From NCBI GenBank assembly GCA_013153275.1, contig JAADER010000016.1:1-40782 (forward strand): 40,782 nt of DNA. Reading direction: 5' to 3'. A model generated the notes under the pieces. The model did no database searches. It saw only the letters and a list, made by a program, of their open reading frames with translations, and had not been told where the DNA came from. The DNA is from Thermoproteota archaeon (lineage in GTDB: Archaea; Thermoproteota; Thermoprotei; Thermoproteales; Thermocladiaceae). The translations under genes and the position numbers were made by a program. The first letter of the stretch is position 1. Each line of letters starts with the position of its first letter. This document shows, in pieces, positions 31,186 to 38,976 of the stretch.

Positions 31186-32084
31186 TAATAAGAGTAGAAA
31201 AATACTCACTAAAGTACACGCTATACCCAAGCTTCACTCTAACACTGTTCGATAACCCCAAAAATAACCTATACGTAAAGGTATGCGGATACTCGAGAGG
31301 CCTCAAAATAGAGCAAAAGACAGACAATCTCGTACTTGAGAACGTGATCGACGAAGAATACATATATGATATAACAGGACTCTGGTATGACCCAAACACA
31401 TATGTTAGAGATGTTGATAAAAAGCTAAGGGACTTAATAGAGAGGATTATCGAGAGAACATCATTTATAAGAATCTCAGTATCGAGACAAGACTATATAT
31501 TTATATTCATATCAACATACCTGTCAAGAAACACAGACTATTACACCAACGTTATAAGATGGGTAAAAAAGATATGCCAGCTCTCTAACAGCAACATCAG
31601 AAATATAACACCAGAGTTAGTAAAAAGTATAGGCAGAAGTTACCAGCTCCAGCAGTTAGCAGAGGTTCTTGACCAAGCTCTCTCTATAAAGCTCGAAGAC
31701 GATTTCTGGAACCTTCGGAGAACCCTACTCAAGATAAAATACGCAGGACCCAAAGTTGTAGATGCTTTCCTAATATTTACAAAGTCCACGACAAGTATAG
31801 CACCATCCGACATACATTATGAGAGATTTATAAAAACATTCGGAATATTTGAAAACTTTGAAAAACCTATAAAAAACTACTGCATAAGATATACCTGTGA
31901 AAGCTGCCCAAGATCTAGCCGATGTCTAACAGGACTATCATACAGACACCTAGGCAAACTAAGCTCATGGCTACAGACAGTCAGCTACGTAATCGATAGA
32001 GAGTTCTGCAACAGAAGACTATGCCATAAATGCCCACTAAAAGACATATGCATCAGAGCAGCCCCTCTATCTTCACCCCTCTGA
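31182..32084 (+). CDS. HhH-GPD DNA glycosylase with two C-terminal Fe-S motifs
   Basis: A 300-residue glycosylase/AP-lyase-like protein. An N-terminal beta region (~1-80) resembles the OGG/AlkA N-domain; QDYIFIFISTYLSRNTDYYTN (103-123) matches the LSxxT helix of the endonuclease III fold; the hairpin LKIKYAGPKVVDAFLIF carries Lys 191 at the catalytic Lys place of OGG1; PSDIHYERF has Asp 210. Then come two identical-spacing clusters: C234-x4-C239-x2-C242-x5-C248 and C276-x4-C281-x2-C284-x5-C290. Endonuclease III has one such loop (Cx6Cx2Cx5C). Two in tandem is unusual. Translationally coupled to a radical SAM enzyme. Confidence 0.78.
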   Translation: MIIRVEKYSLKYTLYPSFTLTLFDNPKNNLYVKVCGYSRGLKIEQKTDNLVLENVIDEEYIYDITGLWYDPNTYVRDVDKKLRDLIERIIERTSFIRISVSRQDYIFIFISTYLSRNTDYYTNVIRWVKKICQLSNSNIRNITPELVKSIGRSYQLQQLAEVLDQALSIKLEDDFWNLRRTLLKIKYAGPKVVDAFLIFTKSTTSIAPSDIHYERFIKTFGIFENFEKPIKNYCIRYTCESCPRSSRCLTGLSYRHLGKLSSWLQTVSYVIDREFCNRRLCHKCPLKDICIRAAPLSSPL

Positions 32085-32136
32085 AAGAGCACCCAGACCT
32101 CATCATCAGATTCAAGTTAAGTCTGCCTCCTTAGTC

Positions 32137-33690
32137 TTACGTCATTATCACATACACAAATAGCTTATTATTGCTCTCGATATAGAAAAGGTGCACCTTC
32201 CCTTTGCTAGAGCTAAGCGCAGTGTAGAATACAGGTTTAGAAATGATTTTACTTAGTTTAATAAGATCCTCAATGCTGGCAATCTTAACGATCTCCTTGC
32301 TGCTAACTTTAGGTCTCTCATTAGTTCTTATAATAATATCACCATATCTTTCGAGTACCTCTTTTAAGGGATCTTCCACATCTTTGCGTTTTCTAGAGTA
32401 GAAGTACAGCATAACGGACATCGACATAATAGGGACTGAAAGAAGACCTAACATTATTGTAATAAACTTCTTTATATCAAGATACCCAAAAGGAGTTCTT
32501 ATTTTTCTAGGAACAAGTTTTGAAATGCTATCATATATTGTGTACTCATAATTACATTTTTCAAAGCTTATTACGTTAAATATATAATTTAGATTTATTT
32601 CGCATTTCTTATATATTATATTGTGACCAGTAGTTCCGTTAGCTAGAGAATACTCAATATCTATGCTGTATAAAAGCTCTACGGAGTATTTAGTTGAGTA
32701 CATGTTGACTTCTCTATTAATATCATCTATTAACTTCTTTAGATAACTATACGAAATTGTTATAGGTTTTTCACATGGAATACCTTCTCCAAGAGTCCTT
32801 CTCCATCCATATGTTCTATCTTGGGTTAGCACGATAGACAATGTACAGTTTTTCAATAAACTTTCAACATATTTCTTGTCATATACTATTCTCACATATG
32901 GTCTAATAATAATACTTTTAACAATTTTTGTATATGTAAATGAGGGATTCTTTAAAATAGTCGTGTTATATAGCATATTGTTCTTGAGTAATACCGTATA
33001 ATATGCTCCTCCTGAGACCGTTACTATAGGTACCCTTATACTTCTTACGACGTATCTGAGGCTCATAGCAGTGTATACCATAGATGCTATTACTAGGATG
33101 CATATGCAGGAGAACACAATACCAATTATTAGTAATAGTTTTTCGTCTCTTTTAGATGTTCTATATCTATTCTTTACGATTGTTCTACCGGTTGCTTCAT
33201 TATTTTTGCGGTTAGATAACGAGTATGCTACAGCTATTGGCGAGACTATGATAAGACTCGTAATTATTACTACCATAATCATCACTATTGGCGATCTTCT
33301 CGCTTCTTCGATTAGAGATCCTAAAAGAGGTATCCTAAGAACCACCTTACCTATTATCATATTCTTACAAACAATCCATGGATCAGGCGAGGGGTTTGCA
33401 TCACCTTTAGTACGATAACACCCATTACCAAGTGCCTCGATTATTCTATGAACGACCACGATATGCTGAGGTGACACAAATGCTATTATGTCACCAACAT
33501 GATACGCGGAAACGGGCTTCGTAAGAACAAGATCTCCAGGATAAAGTGTCGGCATCATTGATGTAGTAGCTATAACAAAATAGCCTGTGTTTCCTCCAAG
33601 TTGAATCGGGGGATATAGAAGAAGCCAAATAACGGTAAATATTACTATAAAGGATACATATGATATTAGGAATATTTTGAAAAACTTCAT
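32137..33690 (-). CDS. Signal peptidase I fused to a DUF5305-like membrane domain
   Basis: A 517-residue fusion. Residues 1-~155 are an archaeal/ER-type signal peptidase (S26B): membrane helix, then TTSMMPTLYPGDLVL with catalytic Ser 44, VVVHRIIEA with His 81 in place of bacterial Lys, KGDANPSPD with Asp 97, and a second helix. Residues ~185-435 form an outside beta domain between two helices (SGGAYYTVLLKNNMLYNTTILKNPS), like DUF5305 proteins often found beside archaeal signal peptidases. The tail is cytoplasmic. It lies 39 nt after the secreted protein gene at 33730, probably its substrate. Confidence 0.82.
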   Translation of the reverse strand: MKFFKIFLISYVSFIVIFTVIWLLLYPPIQLGGNTGYFVIATTSMMPTLYPGDLVLTKPVSAYHVGDIIAFVSPQHIVVVHRIIEALGNGCYRTKGDANPSPDPWIVCKNMIIGKVVLRIPLLGSLIEEARRSPIVMIMVVIITSLIIVSPIAVAYSLSNRKNNEATGRTIVKNRYRTSKRDEKLLLIIGIVFSCICILVIASMVYTAMSLRYVVRSIRVPIVTVSGGAYYTVLLKNNMLYNTTILKNPSFTYTKIVKSIIIRPYVRIVYDKKYVESLLKNCTLSIVLTQDRTYGWRRTLGEGIPCEKPITISYSYLKKLIDDINREVNMYSTKYSVELLYSIDIEYSLANGTTGHNIIYKKCEINLNYIFNVISFEKCNYEYTIYDSISKLVPRKIRTPFGYLDIKKFITIMLGLLSVPIMSMSVMLYFYSRKRKDVEDPLKEVLERYGDIIIRTNERPKVSSKEIVKIASIEDLIKLSKIISKPVFYTALSSSKGKVHLFYIESNNKLFVYVIMT

Positions 33691-33729
33691 ATGAATATTT
33701 AGATAGTTCTAAGCACTTGTTAGGTATCG

Positions 33730-34356
33730 TTAGCTTGACGATGGTGGCGAGATAGGTTCTGTATTAATCGATATTCGTAATGAGGGATCGTACGGTAGCT
33801 GAATTATTTTCGACTGCCCATTCTGAGAAGTTACACTAAATGCAAACTTCACGACGCTTACTATCCTGTTATAGCACGGACATGCAGGACATGCGCATTC
33901 ATGTACGTTAAAAATGACTTTAGAGTATGGATCTTCGCCAAGGCTCTTTAGACTATCTATATCGTAGAAATATACTTTCTGATCTTGACATACTATTTTG
34001 CATTCGTCATATACGACTCCCTGTGAGTCTGTTGCCTTGACGCATATTAGTAGTCCATAATGGTTGTTAAGGTAGTTCTGTAGTTCCTGTTGATCAAATA
34101 CCAGCATCATGTACTTAAGATCTGGTGTAATATAAACTTCTATCGGTACAGGAGCATTACCAGAAGACTGCGTAGTTATCGACTCGGGACTTACTGGTCT
34201 TATCGGAGCTACCTGCTCCTCTGTTGAATACTGTACAATAGTTTGCTTCTGCTTCTGTGATAGGGCTGGTCTTATAGAGTATGCGAGCATCGCTGCGAGA
34301 ATTATGAGTGTTACTATTGTTGCTGCTATTGCTGCGATGATGATGCTTCTTCCCAT
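33730..34356 (-). CDS. Secreted/anchored extracellular protein, probable substrate of the fused signal peptidase
   Basis: A 208-residue protein with an N-terminal hydrophobic signal (residues ~5-28, IIAAIAATIVTLIILAAMLAYS), a Gln/Ser/Thr/Pro-rich linker (~35-72), and a beta-rich domain with a Cys cluster (CKIVCQ, then CACPACPC near 155). The Cys could form disulfides or bind metal outside the cell. The neighbouring signal peptidase suggests processing and perhaps assembly into a surface filament, as in TasA/SipW-like loci; that is inference. Family not recognised. Confidence 0.7.
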   Translation of the reverse strand: MGRSIIIAAIAATIVTLIILAAMLAYSIRPALSQKQKQTIVQYSTEEQVAPIRPVSPESITTQSSGNAPVPIEVYITPDLKYMMLVFDQQELQNYLNNHYGLLICVKATDSQGVVYDECKIVCQDQKVYFYDIDSLKSLGEDPYSKVIFNVHECACPACPCYNRIVSVVKFAFSVTSQNGQSKIIQLPYDPSLRISINTEPISPPSSS

Positions 34357-34669
34357 ATTAAGTTAGTGTTCTTTTATGGCAGGTATTTTAGATATTGTAC
34401 TTCTCTTGCGTTATCTTTTTAACTCTGTTTCCTCTTTTTAATACTAGTGTTGTCTAGCGTTTTTCTCTTTAATTCTCTTTTCTGAACTCTTTTTGCAAGG
34501 GTTTCGAGTCTAGGTTAGTGCATGATCCTTTCTTGAGAGTTAATAGTTCTTACTCTATTTTAAAGCCTTCCCTCTTGTCAACGGCTCTTGAAGTAGCTTT
34601 GACGGGGTCTCTCAGACTTAGGTTTATAATATCGCTAATAGTATTTCATATCAGAGTGCTTGATCGATC
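34357..34669. other. T-rich intergenic region (313 nt)
   Basis: Divergent control region between the secreted-protein gene (minus) and the GNAT gene (plus). It is T-rich on the plus strand. A TATA-like TTTATAAT at 34623-34630 serves the GNAT gene, and AGATATT/TTTTAG elements near 34384-34394 could serve the minus gene. I see no tRNA, guide RNA motif set, repeat array or ORF with coding character. Confidence 0.5.
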
Positions 34670-35185
34670 ATGTCGCTCTGTAAAGTTGAAATATATGAGG
34701 CGTCTAAGAGAGATCTACAGTTAGTGAAGAGGCTTATTCGTGAGATATTTGATCGGTGGCATTCATATTATGCTGAGAGGGGGTTAGCTAGTCATAATGT
34801 GCTCGTGGCTAGAGTTGACGGCTTAATAGTGGGATTCGTTCAGTTTAAGGTTGTTGATCTCGGCGTCAAGATTGGACATATATATTATATGGGTGTCAGA
34901 AGGGCCTATAGAGGCAGAGGTATTGGTAGGACTCTTGTCGTTAGGGCTGAAGGATGCATGAAGGATCACGTAGCATGCTTCATAGCCTCTACTCAGGAAA
35001 ATAACGTTCCCGTGCTGAGACTCTTCAGATCGCTGGGATACTCTGTAATTAGCTGGAGACGTGCGTATGAGATTCTTAAAGGTCTCGGAGCAGAGCTTGA
35101 GGACGAATATGATCTTATGTGGAAGATCTACGATTATGACGATGTGGCTCTACTAAAAGTTAATAAGAGAGTTAGAACACTGTGA
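34670..35185 (+). CDS. GNAT-family N-acetyltransferase
   Basis: A 171-residue acetyltransferase. The acetyl-CoA loop RGRGIGRTLV (motif A, Q/RxxGxG/A) follows the strand IGHIYYMGVRRAYRG; the ending NNVPVLRLFRSLGYSVISWRRAYE matches motif B. N-terminal strand and helices KVEIYEASKRDLQLVKRLI are standard for the family. Substrate unknown, although similar archaeal proteins acetylate N-termini. The stop is 16 nt before the GPN-loop GTPase. Confidence 0.9.
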   Translation: MSLCKVEIYEASKRDLQLVKRLIREIFDRWHSYYAERGLASHNVLVARVDGLIVGFVQFKVVDLGVKIGHIYYMGVRRAYRGRGIGRTLVVRAEGCMKDHVACFIASTQENNVPVLRLFRSLGYSVISWRRAYEILKGLGAELEDEYDLMWKIYDYDDVALLKVNKRVRTL

Positions 35186-35201
35186 ACTCGCTAGGAGCGT
35201 A

Positions 35202-35981
35202 ATGTTTACAGTGTTCTTCGTCGGAACAGCAGGAAGCGGAAAGACCAGTCTTGTACGTTCCTTTGGCGAGTGGCTTGAGAAGGAGGGTTACGATGTTGCT
35301 CTAGTTAATCTCGATCCTGCAGTTGACTATCTGCCATATATAGCTGATGTCGATGTAAGAGATATAGTATCAGCTCGAAAGATAGCGAGAAAATATAAAC
35401 TTGGTCCAAATGCATCAATAATAGCCGCTGTAGACACTATAATAGTTAATGCCGATAAAATTCGTGAAATAATTTTTTCTCTTGGAGCAACATATGTGTT
35501 AATAGACACTCCCGGTCAGATGGAGATCTTTGCATTCAGAGGCAGTGGCCCACTTCTCATATCTAGGTTAAGTGCTGAGCGTAGTGCTATAGTGTTTGTC
35601 ATAGACTCTGTCTATGCGAGATCCCCCTCCGGGTTTGTATCATCAATGCTTCTCTCCTTGTCTTCTCAATTCAAGTTCAATAAGCCTCAGGTTAATGTGC
35701 TGAACAAGATTGATCTAGTGGACAGAGAGATCATAGAGCAGATAATAACGTGGTCGGAGGAACCTGAAGAGCTTCTGAATGCGTTAAGCATGGAGATGCA
35801 GAGCATGAGTGGAAAGCTCGAGCTAATGCTTAGCGAGAAGATCACTGAGGTTATAACCGCTGTAGGTGCGGTATCTCGCCTCATACCTGTATCAGCTAGG
35901 ACAAGCGAGGGTCTTGACGAGCTTTATAGAGTACTTCATCAGATATATATCGGAGGACAAGATTACGATTACGTAGAATGA
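35202..35981 (+). CDS. GPN-loop GTPase
   Basis: A 259-residue SIMIBI GTPase. P-loop GTAGSGKTS (8-16), LVNLDPAVDYLPY (38-50), the insertion KLGPNASIIAAVD that carries the GPN tripeptide, Walker B-like VLIDTPGQMEIF, and LNKIDLVD (guanine specificity). Eukaryotic relatives GPN1-3 assist RNA polymerase II assembly and nuclear import; archaeal members form homodimers, and a role in RNA polymerase assembly is suspected but unproven. It is followed by a small Cys-rich ORF. Confidence 0.94.
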   Translation: MFTVFFVGTAGSGKTSLVRSFGEWLEKEGYDVALVNLDPAVDYLPYIADVDVRDIVSARKIARKYKLGPNASIIAAVDTIIVNADKIREIIFSLGATYVLIDTPGQMEIFAFRGSGPLLISRLSAERSAIVFVIDSVYARSPSGFVSSMLLSLSSQFKFNKPQVNVLNKIDLVDREIIEQIITWSEEPEELLNALSMEMQSMSGKLELMLSEKITEVITAVGAVSRLIPVSARTSEGLDELYRVLHQIYIGGQDYDYVE

Positions 35982-36011
35982 GCTATAAGACTCCTAGACT
36001 AGTGTTAGATC

Positions 36012-36191
36012 ATGACTAACAGGTGCATATTCTATCAGAGCACTAGGGACGGTGACAGGTGCATATTCCTTCCCCCAGAGGAGTGGAGGCTCAGAAGAGG
36101 AAAATTCATAGAGTACTGTCTCTCTGGAGGAAAGAACTGTCCCATACTGGCAAGCTACTACAAGATGAAGCAGGTAAGCACTAGTCGCTAG
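36012..36191 (+). CDS. Small Cys-containing protein (59 aa)
   Basis: A 59-residue protein with a start ATG 36012 placed exactly 26 nt after the centre of a TATA-like CTATAAG (35983-35989), so leaderless. Residues include RCIFYQS, DRCIFLP, EYCLSGGKNCPI: four Cys, at positions 5, 17, 36 and 43, in a repeated CIF arrangement, consistent with a zinc or Fe-S site. No family recognised. Its 3' end overlaps the convergent gene by 11 bp. The internal repetition, promoter geometry and charge pattern make a chance ORF unlikely. Confidence 0.68.
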   Translation: MTNRCIFYQSTRDGDRCIFLPPEEWRLRRGKFIEYCLSGGKNCPILASYYKMKQVSTSR

Positions 36192-36780
36192 ATAGTGATA
36201 ATTTCTTTCCCTGCCTAGATACTTTGAAACCTCTCCTCTTAAGCACATCTATAGCCGTCTCCAGCTCCTCATTGTTTAGCGCTAGCTTATCTATCTGCAA
36301 CCTGGCCGGAAGACCTATCCTCTCTCGAATCGTGTTAAATATCTCGCCTACAAGCGACACAAGCTCCTCAGCTCTAGACAGCTCGAGTCTGGGAATCTTA
36401 ACACTCACCTTTAATGGATATTCCTCACTATCCTCCTCCACTATCCTGTAGATTGCTGTCTTGTCCTTTCCGTTCACGCTCACAGCATAGTCATGAGGCT
36501 GGAGCTCTATCCCCCCTATATTTAGTGTTCCTAGGCTTCTCGCTATCCTAGCATTAAGCGTTCTTAGGATAATTTCTCTCCTATTATCTAGTGAACGTAG
36601 TGTCGACCTTAGGCCGGATATGCTGTGTCTAAGCTTTCTATCCTTAGGCCTTCGCGAGCGTTCTCGTTCAAGCTCTTTCAGTCTCTTCTCTACATTCTTT
36701 CTTAGCTCTCTAACAGCTAGGTAATCGCTCAGATACCTCCTAACATCATCCTGAACCTCGTTCACAGCCATGATCATCAT
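36181..36780 (-). CDS. Coiled-coil protein of unknown function
   Basis: A 199-residue protein with an N-terminal, highly charged helix (residues ~12-75, ELRKNVEKRLKELERERSRR) likely to form a coiled coil, then a beta-containing part (LKVSVKIPRLEL) and a final helical region. No recognised family. A TATA-like element at 36796-36805 predicts transcription at about 36774, so the true start may be Met 4 (36771) rather than the first of the run MMIM. The run also contains a possible C/D RNA signature on the same strand (see findings). Confidence 0.65.
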   Translation of the reverse strand: MMIMAVNEVQDDVRRYLSDYLAVRELRKNVEKRLKELERERSRRPKDRKLRHSISGLRSTLRSLDNRREIILRTLNARIARSLGTLNIGGIELQPHDYAVSVNGKDKTAIYRIVEEDSEEYPLKVSVKIPRLELSRAEELVSLVGEIFNTIRERIGLPARLQIDKLALNNEELETAIDVLKRRGFKVSRQGKKLSLSSD

Positions 36781-36827
36781 CCTATGTATTCCTAGTTAAT
36801 ATATAGAGAGGATTTATAAAGCTATGA

Positions 36828-38210
36828 TCAAGAACTAGGGACACCCTCATCACGGTCAACGTAACAGAACTCGTACTTTAGCGATAAAGAGTTAGTAACT
36901 CTCTCAAATTTCTTGCTATCACCTACAGGTCTTGTAGCATCTATACCAACTTTACATGTTAATCCAGTATTCTGATCAATACAGGACGGATCCAGTGTTG
37001 ACCCTCTGACATTATGTATAACTACTAGGTCCTTATCAGCCCTGAACCTGGTAGCTATAGCCCACTCAACCTGAGACGGATCGTCGACGTTAATATCCTG
37101 ATCAACTACTACCACATGTTTCAGTGATGGATGTGCAGAAAATGCTGCCAAGATCGCGTTCTTAGCGTCTCCATCAGTGTTCTTTCTAATTGATATCACA
37201 GCATGAAGCCAAGATCCACCTCCAGGAGTCAGTCTGACAGCCCTCACTTCAGGAACAACGTTACTAACAAACTTCCAGATCTTCGCCTCCTTCTCTATAC
37301 TCATGAGTATTCTATGTTCTCCAAGCCCAGGCACAAGATAGTGAGCATATAATTCCTTGCCTCTAACCCTCATGTACACCCTCTCCACCTTTACGACAGG
37401 TTGCTCACGCACATCATCGTAGAGCATGAGTATGTCTGCACAAGGGCCCTCCAGAGCAAACTTATCTCTCAACAGCTTCCCAACTAACACAACTTCTGCA
37501 TCAGTAGGAACAGGAAGGCAATCATCATAAAATACTCTCAGTGGAACGTTGACCAGTTTCTCTACTAGAGCAAGCTCGAAGACTCCAAAAGGAGGTGAGC
37601 AAGCCGCTGCTAGGAGCGCAACCGGGTTAATACCCCATACAATAGCTACAGGAGTATCTCTACCCTTCTCTCTGTTCTTAGCCCATATCGAGTAGAGATG
37701 CCTTGGAACAAGTCTTATGACAAGCTTATTCCTGTCCACTGGAGTCAGCCTATGAATAGAGGCATTTACACTACCTGTCTCTAAGTCCACCCCGATAACT
37801 ATGCCAGACGTTAAGTACGGTCTTTGCTCACCATCGTAGAATCTTGCAAATGGTAGCCTGTTTAAATCAAAGTCGGAGACAACCCTGTAATCATGTGTCG
37901 ATACCTCACGTATATTATTGCTTGGCGCTTCTATACTGGAGAGAATCTTCTTATACAGCTCTACATCATTCTTAACATTCAGTAGCTCTATAAGTTTTCT
38001 CCTAGTGTTCAAAAGTAGAGATATACCCTTAAAACCGTTAAAACCTCTGATAGAGTTAAAAAGCAGGATATTTTCTGGCTCTTGAGATTCCTCTCCTATT
38101 ATTACATTAGGAATCTCAAGATCGGGTGATAAGGGTGTAGTGACCTTTTTTATCCTATGTCCTCTATCGAGTAGATACTCTACGTACGACTCTACTGTAA
38201 GGTCCTTCAT
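36828..38210 (-). CDS. UbiD-family decarboxylase, probable trans-anhydromevalonate phosphate decarboxylase
   Basis: A 460-residue UbiD-type enzyme that needs prenylated FMN. Visible family features: NILLFNSIRGFNG, PFARFYDGEQRPYLTSGIVIG, SIHRLTPVDRNKLVIRLVPRHL (FMN/metal binding), YEG-type region YDDCLPVPTDAEVVL..LEGPCADI, TPGGGSWLHAVISI and VVVDQDINVDDPSQVEWAIATRF. In archaea the sole UbiD often decarboxylates anhydromevalonate phosphate to isopentenyl phosphate in the modified mevalonate pathway, which makes membrane lipid precursors; this is the best reading. The UbiX partner is not in the window. Start is 6 nt after the eS31 stop. Confidence 0.85.
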   Translation of the reverse strand: MKDLTVESYVEYLLDRGHRIKKVTTPLSPDLEIPNVIIGEESQEPENILLFNSIRGFNGFKGISLLLNTRRKLIELLNVKNDVELYKKILSSIEAPSNNIREVSTHDYRVVSDFDLNRLPFARFYDGEQRPYLTSGIVIGVDLETGSVNASIHRLTPVDRNKLVIRLVPRHLYSIWAKNREKGRDTPVAIVWGINPVALLAAACSPPFGVFELALVEKLVNVPLRVFYDDCLPVPTDAEVVLVGKLLRDKFALEGPCADILMLYDDVREQPVVKVERVYMRVRGKELYAHYLVPGLGEHRILMSIEKEAKIWKFVSNVVPEVRAVRLTPGGGSWLHAVISIRKNTDGDAKNAILAAFSAHPSLKHVVVVDQDINVDDPSQVEWAIATRFRADKDLVVIHNVRGSTLDPSCIDQNTGLTCKVGIDATRPVGDSKKFERVTNSLSLKYEFCYVDRDEGVPSS

Positions 38211-38216
38211 CTTGCT

Positions 38217-38438
38217 CTACTTTCTTCTGCTCGGCTTCTCTCGAGGTGTGGCTTGTGGTTGCTGTACCTCGAATATCGTGTAGCTACACTTGCCGCAGTG
38301 CCATCTTGGGACTGGTGTCTTATGGTACGCCATCACGCTTCCACATCTCGGGCAGAATCTTCTCAGGAACTTTATCGTGCCGGTATTATAATCTACCTCG
38401 TACCATGTGTGAGCTCTTGCCTTCACTTGCTTGCCCAT
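38217..38438 (-). CDS. rps27ae: 30S ribosomal protein eS31 (S27ae)
   Basis: A 73-residue zinc-ribbon ribosomal protein: VKARAHTWYEVD and TIKFLRRFCPRCGSVMAYH, then RWHCGKCSYTIFE. Four Cys bind zinc. It sits in the small-subunit beak. ATG 38438 is preferred since a TATA-like element near 38461-38472 puts transcription at about 38440; an ATG 9 nt earlier (38447) would be upstream. Between the TFS-like gene and ubiD on the same strand, so a mixed operon is likely. Confidence 0.95.
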   Translation of the reverse strand: MGKQVKARAHTWYEVDYNTGTIKFLRRFCPRCGSVMAYHKTPVPRWHCGKCSYTIFEVQQPQATPREKPSRRK

Positions 38439-38480
38439 GCTTCTCACTCGGCTGGGTGGTAAAAATAAGTTTTCCCTTTA

Positions 38481-38765
38481 TTAGTCCTCGTCACTTTCTC
38501 TCTCGGTCTCGTAGAGGTTCTCTAGCAGCTGCTTGTGATAGTCCTCTAGTAGTTCCCTCTCCTCGCTTGTCATCCCTCTCTCTGACTCACTTGATATCGC
38601 TACGCCGGTGTGTTTCTCCTCTGCGATCTCTCTCCTCGTGACGTATCCGCTCCTTGTCTTGTCTGTGACCTCCTCCTCGTATCCGCATCTGGTGCACTTC
38701 AGGACCTGCTTATCCCCCTTCTTCACAGGTACGAGCATGGATCTACATCTTGGACAGAATCTCAT
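38481..38765 (-). CDS. TFS/RpoM-like protein with only the N-terminal zinc ribbon
   Basis: A 94-residue protein. Residues 1-30 (FCPRCRSMLVPVKKGDKQVLKCTRCGYE) are the N-terminal zinc ribbon found in archaeal transcription factor S and Rpb9. The rest is acidic and helical, and there is no second ribbon with the Asp-Glu pair that stimulates transcript cleavage. So it is either a TFS paralogue without cleavage activity, or an RNA polymerase-binding regulator. Full TFS has ~110 residues. The gene next downstream is eS31. Confidence 0.8.
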   Translation of the reverse strand: MRFCPRCRSMLVPVKKGDKQVLKCTRCGYEEEVTDKTRSGYVTRREIAEEKHTGVAISSESERGMTSEERELLEDYHKQLLENLYETERESDED

Positions 38766-38853
38766 ACCAGGTCACTTCCTCTCTATACGCCTTAGCTAGT
38801 TAATAAAACTTGTGTCATGTTATATGTTCTCCGCAAAGTGCTACCATAAGGTA

Positions 38854-38901
38854 TCAGTAAGGGGTGTGCGATCACCTCTCTCTTTAAAGGAATCTCATCA
38901 C
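38854..38901 (-). ncRNA. C/D box sRNA, intergenic; guide fits 16S rRNA
   Basis: On the minus strand: C box GTGATGA (38901-38895, exact), 12-nt guide gattcctttaaa, D' box GAGA (38882-38879, degenerate), 3-nt spacer gag, C' box GTGATCG (38875-38869, two mismatches), 11-nt guide cacacccctta, D box CTGA (38857-38854, exact). The first guide pairs with CUUAAAGGAAUU of the archaeal 16S region at 910-921 (10 Watson-Crick pairs and one G-U, mismatch only at the base next to D'), predicting a methyl near A914 (E. coli numbering, recalled). AGTTTTATAG, complement of 38927-38936, is a fitting TATA box. Confidence 0.75.
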
Positions 38902-38976
38902 CTGAGACTAGATGTTGGGTAAGCTTCTATAAAACTTTAAAATAGGTATAACAAGGTATTAGGATAGGGGTTAAGC

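Noticed and set aside
32053-32106. Possible C/D sRNA on the minus strand at the 3' end of the glycosylase gene (ATGATGA ... CAGA ... GTGAAGA ... CTGA)
   Set aside because: Guides would be 16 and 13 nt, D' and C' each have a mismatch, and no TATA box lies at the right distance; it departs from the regular layout of the four accepted RNAs.
34518-34724. 68-codon plus-strand frame across the start of the GNAT gene
   Set aside because: It overlaps the GNAT gene in another frame, contains its TATA box, and has no coding character.
38868-38880. GCGATCACCTCT, resembling the 3' end of 16S rRNA
   Set aside because: No other rRNA sequence surrounds it; the bases belong to the C' box and spacer of the minus-strand sRNA.
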